Source of the DNA: Flavobacterium muglaense | GTDB lineage: Bacteria; Bacteroidota; Bacteroidia; Flavobacteriales; Flavobacteriaceae | Assembly (NCBI RefSeq): GCF_014305155.1 | Contig: NZ_JACRUK010000001.1 | Coordinates: forward strand, 185,381 to 249,380 | Direction: 5' to 3' | DNA length: 64,000 bases | Shown: positions 46,938-55,225 of the stretch, one piece after another | Layout: the number at the start of each line of letters is the position of its first letter | Position numbering within the stretch: position 1 is the stretch's first letter | Program-made: the position numbers and the translations under genes | The notes under the pieces: model-generated | What the model was told of the DNA's origin: nothing | The model's input: only the letters and a program-made list of their open reading frames with translations | Database searches by the model: none

Positions 46938-47711
46938 ATGGAAAAAAACTATAAAAAAGAAGGCAGATACAGCTATTATGAAGCTGGAGAAGGAACACCT
47001 ATTGTAATACTACATGGGCTAATGGGAGGATTGAGCAATTTTGATGCAGTTGCAGAATATTTTTCTAACAAAGGATATAAAATAGTTATTCCAGACTTAC
47101 CACTATACACCCAAAATATTTTAAAAACCAATGTTAAAAACTTTGCCAAATACGTCAAGGATTTTATCACATTTAAAGGTTTTGACAGAGTAATACTTTT
47201 AGGAAATTCACTAGGAGGTCACATCGCATTGTACCATACTAAAATGTACCCCGAAAAAGTAGCAGGACTTGTAATCACAGGTAGTTCAGGACTTTATGAA
47301 AGCGCCATGGGAGATAGTTACCCAAAAAGAGGGGACTACGAATACATTAAGAAAAAAGCTGAAGATGTATTTTATGACCCGAAAATTGCAACACCAGAAC
47401 TTATTGATGAAGTATACGCATCTGTAAACGATCGTATTAAATTGATAAAAACATTAACTATTGCCAAAAGTGCCATTAGACACAACATGGCAAAAGACCT
47501 TCCAAAGATGCATGTTCAAACTTGTATTATATGGGGGAAAAATGATAAAGTAACACCTCCAGATGTAGCCGAAGAGTTTAACAAATTATTGCCTAATTCT
47601 ACACTATATTGGATTGATAAATGTGGACACGCTGCCATGATGGAAGTACCAGACGAATTTAACCGTCTTTTAGATGAGTGGCTAACTAACACGCATTTAT
47701 CAGCACATTAA
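46938..47711 (+). CDS. Alpha/beta-hydrolase
   Basis: This 257-residue cytoplasmic protein has the alpha/beta-hydrolase fold. The oxyanion region is ILHGLMGG, the nucleophile elbow is GNSLGGH (Ser91), the acid lies in IIWGKNDKVTPPDVA and the histidine in DKCGHAAMMEVPDEF. No signal peptide is seen. The substrate cannot be told from sequence. It is followed 31 bp later by yihA, an order I recall as common in Flavobacteriia, so the two are probably in one operon downstream of the promoter box at 46902. Confidence 0.88.
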   Translation: MEKNYKKEGRYSYYEAGEGTPIVILHGLMGGLSNFDAVAEYFSNKGYKIVIPDLPLYTQNILKTNVKNFAKYVKDFITFKGFDRVILLGNSLGGHIALYHTKMYPEKVAGLVITGSSGLYESAMGDSYPKRGDYEYIKKKAEDVFYDPKIATPELIDEVYASVNDRIKLIKTLTIAKSAIRHNMAKDLPKMHVQTCIIWGKNDKVTPPDVAEEFNKLLPNSTLYWIDKCGHAAMMEVPDEFNRLLDEWLTNTHLSAH

Positions 47712-47742
47712 TCCTACAAAGGAGAATTTACACCTAGAAAAA

Positions 47743-48363
47743 ATGAAAATTAACACTGCCGAATTTATAATAAGTAATTCAGACGTCACTAAATGTCCGA
47801 AAGATTTTTTACCGGAATACGCTTTTATTGGTCGATCGAACGTAGGGAAATCTTCCTTAATAAACATGCTGACCAATCAAAAAAAATTAGCAAAAACATC
47901 TGGAAGACCTGGTAAAACACAACTTATCAATCACTTTTTAATCAATAACAATTGGTTCTTAGTCGATTTACCTGGATATGGATATGCAAAGGTTTCAAAA
48001 AAAACCAAATCAGTTTTCCAACAATTTATCACCGATTATTTTGAAACAAGAGAGCAATTAGTTTGCGCATTTGTATTAATCGATATCCGTCACGAAGCGC
48101 AAGCTATTGACGTAGAATTTATGTCGTATATGGGTGAAAGCGAAATTCCGTTTTGCATTATCTTTACAAAAGCAGATAAAATTAGTAAAGTAAAAATCGA
48201 CTCTCATATTGCTGCCTACAAGAAAAACATGTTTGCTAATAATTGGGCCGAAATGCCTCACTATTTTGTGACTTCAGCAACAGAATCAATCGGAAAAGAA
48301 GAACTTTTAAGCTATATAGACGAGGTAAATCAAGAGGTTTTTAAAAACAATAATCAGTTTTAA
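47743..48363 (+). CDS. yihA: Ribosome biogenesis GTP-binding protein YihA/YsxC/EngB
   Basis: YihA is a small TRAFAC GTPase needed for 50S subunit assembly. The 206-residue protein has G1 GRSNVGKSSLINML, G2 TSGRPGKTQLIN, G3 VDLPGYGYAKVSK, G4 FTKADKISK and G5 TSATESIGKEE. It is probably cotranscribed with the upstream hydrolase and the lipoprotein gene that starts 33 bp downstream. Confidence 0.96.
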   Translation: MKINTAEFIISNSDVTKCPKDFLPEYAFIGRSNVGKSSLINMLTNQKKLAKTSGRPGKTQLINHFLINNNWFLVDLPGYGYAKVSKKTKSVFQQFITDYFETREQLVCAFVLIDIRHEAQAIDVEFMSYMGESEIPFCIIFTKADKISKVKIDSHIAAYKKNMFANNWAEMPHYFVTSATESIGKEELLSYIDEVNQEVFKNNNQF

Positions 48364-48395
48364 AACATGCTACAAGCAATAATCTAGAGAGAAAA

Positions 48396-49040
48396 ATGCA
48401 TAAAAAAACCCTTTATAAATTTGCCTTAATAGTACTTGTTTTAGTGTTTTTCGTTTCTTGCAAAAGCAACACCTATATATTAACGAATAATAAGTCCAAG
48501 ACAGGTGTCGATTTTACCCATGGAAAATGGCTATTAAATCAATTAGACTGTCCTTCCACTAACATTAACAAACTCAAAGAAGAGGCTACTGATTTCTTTA
48601 TCGAAAATTTAAATGAACGGTATTTCTATCGTGAGAATGTTACCGCATTACTAATCCCCGATCAAATTCCTTTAAACCCGAACAAACAAAAGCTTAAAGA
48701 ATTAAAAATTGGAACTGGATTTGACTATTTTATAAATATCTCTTCGAGGAAAAATAAAGATCAAATAGGGGTAATTGGTTTATATGAAGACGAATACTCC
48801 ACTGGACAAAACCAAAGCGAGGTTACTGTAGAAATATACGATCTAAACCTGCAAGAGATCATTTACTCTCAAAGAGCAATAGGCACCGAACGAGCTAAAC
48901 AAACAAAGTCAGTTTGGGAAACTCAAAAGTCTAATAAATTAATTGACAACATATCCTTTCATAAAAGCGCCAATAAACTAATGATTGGTTCTTTAAAAAA
49001 AATATTGAGAGATTTAAAAACCAAATCAATCACCAAATAA
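48396..49040 (+). CDS. Uncharacterised lipoprotein
   Basis: This is a 214-residue lipoprotein with signal MHKKTLYKFALIVLVLVFFVSC and lipobox cysteine. The body contains KWLLNQLDCPSTNINKLKEE, TGFDYFINISSRKN and VTVEIYDLNLQEIIYSQRA, the last resembling beta-sheet segments of periplasmic lipoproteins. I do not recognise the family. It is the last gene of the plus-strand group and is followed by a bidirectional terminator. Confidence 0.78.
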   Translation: MHKKTLYKFALIVLVLVFFVSCKSNTYILTNNKSKTGVDFTHGKWLLNQLDCPSTNINKLKEEATDFFIENLNERYFYRENVTALLIPDQIPLNPNKQKLKELKIGTGFDYFINISSRKNKDQIGVIGLYEDEYSTGQNQSEVTVEIYDLNLQEIIYSQRAIGTERAKQTKSVWETQKSNKLIDNISFHKSANKLMIGSLKKILRDLKTKSITK

Positions 49041-49076
49041 AAAAAGTGCTACTTCTACAAGTAGCACTTTTTTTTA
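49039..49076. terminator. Bidirectional terminator between the lipoprotein gene and gldC
   Basis: AAAAAAGTGCTACTT and AAGTAGCACTTTTTT form a 15-bp stem with a 4-nt loop between convergent genes. Confidence 0.92.
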
Positions 49077-49079
49077 TAA

Positions 49080-49421
49080 TTAAATCCCTGATTTCAATTC
49101 TAATTTTTCGGCAAAATACTCACAAAAATCCCTCATGGTATCCGCCATTTTATCATCGCCAGTCGCTCTTTGAAAAGTATCAGCCATTGCCACTAAGGTT
49201 TGATGAAAGAAAATTTTCATTTCATCTACTGGCATTTCTTTGGTCCACAAATCAATACGCATACTCTCCTTAACCTTACTATCCCATACAGACAACATTA
49301 TCGCCTTTGCTTCATCTAACTCTACTCCACCGTCCTTGGCAGACCAAAGCAATTTTTCAGGAACACGGTTCTCATCTAACTCTACTAGAAATTTAATTTC
49401 TGATCTATTTATATTTGACAT
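49080..49421 (-). CDS. gldC: Gliding motility protein GldC
   Basis: GldC is a small cytoplasmic protein that supports gliding; it was found downstream of gldB in Flavobacterium johnsoniae. The 113-residue sequence fits: RSEIKFLVELDENRVPEKL, LWSAKDGGVELDEAKAIM, KESMRIDLWTKEMPVDEMKI and the C-terminal FCEYFAEKLELKSGI. The ATG shares one base with the gldB stop codon, so translation is coupled. Its biochemical role is unknown. Confidence 0.93.
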   Translation of the reverse strand: MSNINRSEIKFLVELDENRVPEKLLWSAKDGGVELDEAKAIMLSVWDSKVKESMRIDLWTKEMPVDEMKIFFHQTLVAMADTFQRATGDDKMADTMRDFCEYFAEKLELKSGI

Positions 49422-50377
49422 TACTTTTTTGGTTTATATTTTGACTTTTCAAAAACTTCTTTTGAATTTACTTTTAATAATTCTTGCAAAGATACTTCAT
49501 TGTTATTCATATAGGAGCGCACAATTTGCCAACCTATCCAAGCACCCACTTGACCTGGTGATTCATTATCGATTTCTAAATAAAACTTAGAAAAAGGTGC
49601 TGGAGCAACAAATCTGGGAATCAATTTTTGATCATCACTATACAACATTTCTTTTTCGATAAAATAACGCCATATATAACTCTCATTCTCCTCACACCAT
49701 TTAAGTTCCTCTGGCGTGTACCCTATCTTTTCATTATCAGTATAATCTGGCAGTAACATATCCTTTAAGTACAACTCTTTTCCAGCATAAATCATATTAG
49801 AAAGCAAGTTCTTTTCTTGATTTGGAGGAGTTATATACTTAAAAAAGCTAGCAACAACATCAGGAGCAATTTGTTTTTGCTCAAAATTTTGCTTGATGTA
49901 ATTTGGAAACTGATAAAATTTGTGCTCTTTACCTAAATATAACTCCAGCGCAACAATCACTAAACTATCTGCATAAATAGCTTTATTATTGTAATCCATC
50001 TCCGAGATCACCGTAATCACTTTTGGCGTTTTCGTTTTAGGAAAATAATATTTCATGTGCTGAAACAGCGCTGTCAAATCGGTTTTTGTAGGCTCAAAGT
50101 CCTCATACTTTTTTTCAACCTCTGCATACAACTCGCGCCATTGTGGGTTTTGCATCTTCTCTAACCAAATCGAATCATCATTTGCTGCCGGAAAGAAAAA
50201 AGGGAATTTAGCTTTTATTTTACCTAAATCTTGAGGCTTTGTTTCAAAAAAAATCTTGTCAAAACGCTCCACTTTTACCGTAACAGGAACAGCACTAACC
50301 TCTCTCTCAATCTTATCCTTCTTACCGCAAGAAATAAAAAAACAGCAGAGAACTAAACTATATGTAAATACTTTCAT
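49421..50377 (-). CDS. gldB: Gliding motility lipoprotein GldB
   Basis: GldB is a lipoprotein needed for gliding and chitin use in Flavobacterium. The signal MKVFTYSLVLCCFFISC carries the lipobox cysteine and is followed by GKKDKIERE. Family segments include VERFDKIFFET, LTALFQHMKYYFPKTKTPKV, LYLGKEHKFYQFPNYIKQNF and ESPGQVGAWIGWQIVRSYM. It heads a two-gene unit with gldC and is divergent from nadE. Confidence 0.95.
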   Translation of the reverse strand: MKVFTYSLVLCCFFISCGKKDKIEREVSAVPVTVKVERFDKIFFETKPQDLGKIKAKFPFFFPAANDDSIWLEKMQNPQWRELYAEVEKKYEDFEPTKTDLTALFQHMKYYFPKTKTPKVITVISEMDYNNKAIYADSLVIVALELYLGKEHKFYQFPNYIKQNFEQKQIAPDVVASFFKYITPPNQEKNLLSNMIYAGKELYLKDMLLPDYTDNEKIGYTPEELKWCEENESYIWRYFIEKEMLYSDDQKLIPRFVAPAPFSKFYLEIDNESPGQVGAWIGWQIVRSYMNNNEVSLQELLKVNSKEVFEKSKYKPKK

Positions 50378-50477
50378 TTTTTTTATTTAAATTTGCAATT
50401 GAAATACCACTCAAAAACAATATCCTACTATTTTGATCATGCAAATATACATTGCTCGTTCTTAAAAGTTAATTATT

Positions 50478-51281
50478 ATGGCTAAAAAAAATACTATTCA
50501 AGTTGAAAAGGTAAATACGCATATTGTAAACTGGCTAAAAAATTATGCCACTAATGCAAATGTTAAAGGCTTTGTTGTAGGGATCTCTGGAGGAATAGAC
50601 TCTGCAGTAACCTCAACACTTTGCGCTCAAACTGGACTAGAAGTCCTATGTGTTGAGATGCCAATTCACCAACATCAAAGCCATGTTAACAGAGGACGAG
50701 AACACATTAAACAATTGCAAGATCGATTTTCGAACGTATCAAGTGTAGAAGCAGACTTAACTGACAGCTTTGAAACATTAAAAAAAACATTACCAACAGT
50801 AAACATAGAAGAGCACACGCTCAACTTGACTTTAGCTAACACTAGAGCTAGGTTGCGCATGACTACGTTGTACTATTTTGCTGGAATTCGTGGATTATTA
50901 GTTGCTGGAACCGGAAACAAGGTAGAAGATTTTGGCGTGGGGTTTTACACAAAATATGGTGACGGAGGTGTAGACCTTAGTCCCATAGCTGATTTGATGA
51001 AATCAGATGTTTTTGCATTAGGGGCTTATTTAAAAGTTCCACAATCTATCTTAGAAGCTTCGCCTTCGGACGGATTGTTTGGAGATGAGAAAACAGATGA
51101 ACAACAACTTGGCGCAAGTTATGATGAATTAGAATGGGCAATGCTAATTGACGAAGAAAAATCGTCGCAGGAAAATTTTACGGAAAGAGAGAAAATTGTT
51201 TACCAAATTTACAAAAGGCTAAACAAAATCAATCAACATAAAATGATTTCTATACCTGTGTGTCAAATTGACGTAATTTAA
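50478..51281 (+). CDS. nadE: NAD(+) synthase (ammonia-type)
   Basis: NadE converts nicotinic acid adenine dinucleotide to NAD+ using ATP and ammonia. The 267-residue protein has the PP-loop SGGIDSAV (residues 37-44), NTRARLRMTTLYYFA, GTGNKVEDFGVGFYTKYGDGG and IADLMKSDVFALGAYL. There is no N-terminal glutaminase domain, so ammonia or a separate amidotransferase would supply nitrogen. Divergent from gldB. Confidence 0.95.
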   Translation: MAKKNTIQVEKVNTHIVNWLKNYATNANVKGFVVGISGGIDSAVTSTLCAQTGLEVLCVEMPIHQHQSHVNRGREHIKQLQDRFSNVSSVEADLTDSFETLKKTLPTVNIEEHTLNLTLANTRARLRMTTLYYFAGIRGLLVAGTGNKVEDFGVGFYTKYGDGGVDLSPIADLMKSDVFALGAYLKVPQSILEASPSDGLFGDEKTDEQQLGASYDELEWAMLIDEEKSSQENFTEREKIVYQIYKRLNKINQHKMISIPVCQIDVI

Positions 51282-51372
51282 TCGTCTTTTACACACATTA
51301 ATTAGTGAATACCCGTTTTTTTAACTAACTTTAATAACTCTTTACAATTAAAAACTCTTAAAAAACGATATT

Positions 51373-52002
51373 ATGATAAAAGTTTGTATAGCAGACAACT
51401 ACCCTGTAGTACATTTTGGAGTAAAATCCTACTTCAAAGACCACGCCGACATTTCTATAACAGCAAATGTTGGAAGCTTCTTAATGATTAGAGACATACT
51501 TCTCACTAAAGATATTGACGTATTAATTTTAGACCTTGAACTAGAAGGACTTGCAAGTATATTTGAAGTTAAGTCTATTATTAAAAACTTTCCTAAGACC
51601 AAAATAATCATCTATAGTGGCCTTTCTGAACAAATCTATGCTCCAAATGCTATTAAAGCAGGTGTGTCTGGATTTGTACACAAGAGAGAAAAACTAGAGA
51701 CTTTAGGTCAATCGATTGTAAAAGTGCAACAAGGAAAGATCATCATGAATGAAACCGTGAAGAAAAATCTTGCCTTAATTGCAAAACAAAGCAAAAGCGA
51801 AAGATTATACCGAAAACTATCGAACCGCGAGGTTGAAGTTTTACGTTATTTAAGTGGAGGAAAAAAGAATCATGAAATTGCCGATATTCTTAGCCTTAAC
51901 GAAAAAACGATCAGTACGTATAAATTGCGATTATTAACAAAATTAAACGTTACTAACCTTGTTGACCTTGTTGATAAAGCAAAAAAACTAGAAATCGTTT
52001 AA
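51373..52002 (+). CDS. NarL/FixJ-type response regulator (orphan)
   Basis: This 209-residue protein has an N-terminal receiver domain (IADNYPVVHFGVKSYF, phospho-acceptor Asp54 in LILDLELEG, and the Lys region SGFVHKREKL). A C-terminal LuxR-type helix-turn-helix follows (LSNREVEVLRYLSGGKKNHEIADILSLNEKTISTYKLRLLTKL). The acidic pair near the N-terminus is reduced to Asp8 followed by Asn9. No histidine kinase is adjacent. It ends exactly where dnaG ends on the opposite strand (52002/52003). Confidence 0.92.
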   Translation: MIKVCIADNYPVVHFGVKSYFKDHADISITANVGSFLMIRDILLTKDIDVLILDLELEGLASIFEVKSIIKNFPKTKIIIYSGLSEQIYAPNAIKAGVSGFVHKREKLETLGQSIVKVQQGKIIMNETVKKNLALIAKQSKSERLYRKLSNREVEVLRYLSGGKKNHEIADILSLNEKTISTYKLRLLTKLNVTNLVDLVDKAKKLEIV

Positions 52003-53976
52003 TTAGAATCGAGACATTACCCTACCTAATTTTTTAGAAAAGGCATTTGTTAATCCATTGTAATCCTGAATCATAGTCATAGGCTCTGTATTATCTGCTT
52101 CGGCAGAAATGGAGCCTTTTAACTCTTCAATGATTCTACCCACAAGATACCAACGCAGTGTCAAAATAGTTTCAGAAACATTTTGAGCAATTGTGTCATT
52201 CTTGGATTTTGGAAAAATATTTTGCCCCTCCCAGTTGTGCATTACAAGTCGCTCTTCCTCCATGAGGATATCCGTTACTTCTTGCGCAAATTCGGGCTGC
52301 AAATGCATTAAATACTGCTCCAAACTGAACTTGTCATTTTGGAGATAGTAGTTAATCAAATCATTGAATATGTCTTTAAATAAAGGATTCGCTAGTTCAA
52401 CCTCATCCTCCTGAAGACTCAAATAAATTCTTTGAAAAACTTTGAACGCTCTATTTTCAGTAACCATGACAATTTCACCGTCGTCATTGGTCTTCATGAA
52501 TGTATCTTCAAACTCTTCTGTTTTATTTCCGTACAAAAGTAAAATCTCGATGATTTTTCGCTCTAAGCGATATAGAATATCTACTTTTTGAGCTTCAACT
52601 TGATCTTCATTTTTAACTACCTCAAAAGCCTTTTTACCTTGATCTTGCTTTTGCTTTTTTTCAATCTCAGCAACATCTTTTTGAGACAACTGTGCCAATG
52701 TACTCACTAAAACCTGCTCAGAGATATCCATGATACGAGAACATTCTTGAATATACACTTCGCGCTGAATACGGTCCGGAATTTTAGAGATACTAGTAAC
52801 CATATCCCTAATCAAATCGGCTTTCTTGATAGGGTCATTTTTTGCCTCATCCATCAATGTTGACGCTTTGAACTGTATAAAATCCTTTGCGTTTTCGTCT
52901 AGATACGCTATTAATGCATCATGAGGTGTTTTTTTGGCAAAACTATCCGGGTCTTCACCATCAGGAAATGTACATACTTTTACATTCATCCCCTCTTCTA
53001 GAATCAAATCAATACCACGAATAGCTGCACGCAGTCCAGCAGCATCTCCGTCAAATAATACGGTGATGTTTTTTGTTAATCTATTAATCAAGCGAATTTG
53101 ATCAGGAGTCAATGCCGTTCCTGACGATGACACTACATTTTCGATACCCGCTTGATTGAACTGAATCACATCTGTGTATCCTTCGACCAAATAGCAATTG
53201 TTTAATTTGGCAATCGATTGCTTCGCTTGAAAAATACCATATAATACCTTACTCTTGTGGTAAATATCACTTTCTGGTGAATTGAGGTATTTAGCCGCTT
53301 TTTTATCATTGGTTAAGATACGTCCTCCAAATCCTAAAATTCGCCCTGACATACTTTGAATAGGAAACATTACTCGCCCTTTAAAGCGGTCAAAAGGCCT
53401 ATCTTCTCTAGCAATTGTTAATCCTGTACTTTCTAGAAATTCTAATTTATATCCTTTGCCTAATGCTTCTTTTGTAAAAGCGTCCCAAGCTTCCGGCGAA
53501 TAACCCAAACTAAATTTTTCGATAGTTTCAGCAGTAAATCCTCTTTCTTTAAAATAAGAATACCCTATTGCTTTACCTTCTTCCGTTTTCAAAAGAGTTT
53601 TATGGAAATAATCTTTGGCAAATTCAGACACAAGATACATGCTTTCACGCACGTCAGTAATGGCTTTTTCTTCATCAGTTTGCTCTGTTTCTTCGATTTC
53701 GATATTGTACTTATTTGCTAAGTATCGAATAGCTTCTGGATAGGTGAAATGAGAGTGTTCCATCAAAAAAGCAACAGAATTACCACCTTTTCCAGAACTA
53801 AAATCTTTCCAAATCCCCTTGGCAGGAGATACCATAAAGGAAGGCGAACGCTCATCAGAGAACGGACTCAAACCTTTAAAATTACTACCGGCGCGCTTTA
53901 AATGGACAAAATCACCAATAACCTCCTCTACTCGAGCAGTTTCGAAAACAGTATCTATAGTCGCTTTTGAAATCAA
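52003..53976 (-). CDS. dnaG: DNA primase DnaG with zinc-finger ligands replaced
   Basis: DnaG makes RNA primers at the replication fork. The TOPRIM core is intact: EGYTDVIQF, SSSGTALT, VLFDGDAAGLRA and DGEDPDSFAK. The N-terminal zinc-binding domain keeps its shape (FKGLSPFSDERSPSFMVSP, then KDFSSGKGGNSVAFLMEH). The four usual ligands C-x2-H...C-x2-C are here Ser37, Ser40, Asp58 and Ser61. I believe this is shared by other Flavobacteriia, but it implies a metal-free fold. The C-terminal region (about 480-657) would bind the helicase. The start is a TTG at 53976; no ATG is suitably placed. A TAnnTTTG box lies upstream. Confidence 0.94.
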   Translation of the reverse strand: MISKATIDTVFETARVEEVIGDFVHLKRAGSNFKGLSPFSDERSPSFMVSPAKGIWKDFSSGKGGNSVAFLMEHSHFTYPEAIRYLANKYNIEIEETEQTDEEKAITDVRESMYLVSEFAKDYFHKTLLKTEEGKAIGYSYFKERGFTAETIEKFSLGYSPEAWDAFTKEALGKGYKLEFLESTGLTIAREDRPFDRFKGRVMFPIQSMSGRILGFGGRILTNDKKAAKYLNSPESDIYHKSKVLYGIFQAKQSIAKLNNCYLVEGYTDVIQFNQAGIENVVSSSGTALTPDQIRLINRLTKNITVLFDGDAAGLRAAIRGIDLILEEGMNVKVCTFPDGEDPDSFAKKTPHDALIAYLDENAKDFIQFKASTLMDEAKNDPIKKADLIRDMVTSISKIPDRIQREVYIQECSRIMDISEQVLVSTLAQLSQKDVAEIEKKQKQDQGKKAFEVVKNEDQVEAQKVDILYRLERKIIEILLLYGNKTEEFEDTFMKTNDDGEIVMVTENRAFKVFQRIYLSLQEDEVELANPLFKDIFNDLINYYLQNDKFSLEQYLMHLQPEFAQEVTDILMEEERLVMHNWEGQNIFPKSKNDTIAQNVSETILTLRWYLVGRIIEELKGSISAEADNTEPMTMIQDYNGLTNAFSKKLGRVMSRF

Positions 53977-54005
53977 TTTATTTTGGGGTAAAAGTTATAA
54001 AAAGT

Positions 54006-54013
54006 CAAAGATA
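54006..54013 (-). promoter_or_regulatory. Candidate -7 promoter box for dnaG
   Basis: On the minus strand TATCTTTG matches TAnnTTTG, 29 bp before the TTG start. Confidence 0.5.
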
Positions 54014-54055
54014 CAAAGTATTCCTGGCAATGATTTACATTAAACAATACAAAAA

Positions 54056-55033
54056 CTATTTCTTTCTTTCAATAACGTAATTCACCATAAGGATCAATGC
54101 GTCTTTAAAATCAGATTCAGGGTAATTATTTAATAAAAGTAAAGCTTCTTGCTGGAATTCAGCCATCTTGTTTTCAGCGTATATTAAACCGTTATTGTCT
54201 TTGACAAAAGCAATTACTTCTTTGACTCTTTTTTTGTCTTTGTTGTGGTTTTTGATCGAATTGATCAACCATGATTTTTCTTTTGAAGTACAAGTATTCA
54301 AAACATGAATTAAAGGAAGCGTCATTTTTTGCTCCTTGATATCGATACCAGTTGGTTTTCCGATGGCTTCATCCGTGTAATCAAATAAGTCGTCTTTAAT
54401 CTGAAATGCCATACCTATGAGCTCGCCAAATTTTCGCATGTTCTCTACTTGTACAGCATCTTCAATAACCGATTTTGCACCAAGAGCACAGCAAGCCGCA
54501 ATAAGTGTAGCGGTCTTTTTTCGAATGATTTCGTAATAAATATCTTCTGTAATATCGAGTCTTCGGGCTTTTTCAATCTGGAGTAATTCGCCCTCACTCA
54601 TTTCGCGTACAGCGACAGATATAATTTTGAGTAAATCAAAGTCGTCATTGTCTATTGACAACAAAAGTCCTTTTGACAATAGATAATCACCAACCAATAC
54701 CGCAATTTTGTTTTTCCAAAGCGCATTGATCGAGAAAAATCCACGACGGCGATTACTATCATCCACCACATCATCATGTACCAGTGTAGCAGTGTGAATA
54801 AGTTCAATTACACAAGCCCCGCGGTAGGTACGCTCGTTGATTGTTCCTGCAGAAACCATCTTAGCAGTAAGAAAAACAAACATAGGACGCATTTGTTTCC
54901 CTTTGCGGTTTACTATATAATAGGTAATCCTATTCAGTAAAGCCACTTGCGAAGTCATCGATTCATAGAACTTTTTTTCAAAAAGTTCCATTTCTTTAAA
55001 GATGGGCTGTTTTATTTGTGAGGTAACATTCAT
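54056..55033 (-). CDS. Long-chain all-trans polyprenyl diphosphate synthase
   Basis: This 325-residue protein belongs to the class I polyprenyl synthetase family. It has the first Asp-rich motif in HTATLVHDDVVDDSNRRRG, the second in GMAFQIKDDLFDYTD, and GKQMRPMFVFL near the N-terminus. Such enzymes make the octaprenyl or longer side chain of menaquinone. Chain length cannot be read with certainty; the residues before the first motif (ELIHTA) fit a long-chain enzyme. It is upstream of dnaG on the same strand, each with its own promoter box. Confidence 0.92.
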   Translation of the reverse strand: MNVTSQIKQPIFKEMELFEKKFYESMTSQVALLNRITYYIVNRKGKQMRPMFVFLTAKMVSAGTINERTYRGACVIELIHTATLVHDDVVDDSNRRRGFFSINALWKNKIAVLVGDYLLSKGLLLSIDNDDFDLLKIISVAVREMSEGELLQIEKARRLDITEDIYYEIIRKKTATLIAACCALGAKSVIEDAVQVENMRKFGELIGMAFQIKDDLFDYTDEAIGKPTGIDIKEQKMTLPLIHVLNTCTSKEKSWLINSIKNHNKDKKRVKEVIAFVKDNNGLIYAENKMAEFQQEALLLLNNYPESDFKDALILMVNYVIERKK

Positions 55034-55041
55034 TTAGATTT

Positions 55042-55049
55042 CAAAGTTA
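55042..55049 (-). promoter_or_regulatory. Candidate -7 promoter box for the polyprenyl synthase
   Basis: On the minus strand TAACTTTG matches TAnnTTTG, 8 bp before the ATG at 55033, implying a leaderless or nearly leaderless mRNA. Confidence 0.4.
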
Positions 55050-55193
55050 CATCTTTTAGTAAAAAGAATGTGTTTTTAACGCAATTTAACTACTGCAATT
55101 TAAAAAAATACCCACTTAACATTGCTAACCTATTCTTAATTGTATCAGCAGTTTTGTTAAAGTTATCTTAATCAGCAGTTCTCGTTGTACTTC

Positions 55194-55201
55194 TAAGTTT
55201 G
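55194..55201 (+). promoter_or_regulatory. Candidate -7 promoter box for the SusCD operon
   Basis: TAAGTTTG matches TAnnTTTG, 24 bp before the ATG at 55226. No clear -33 element or regulator site was found. Confidence 0.5.
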
Positions 55202-55225
55202 CATGACAAACATAACAACTAACAA

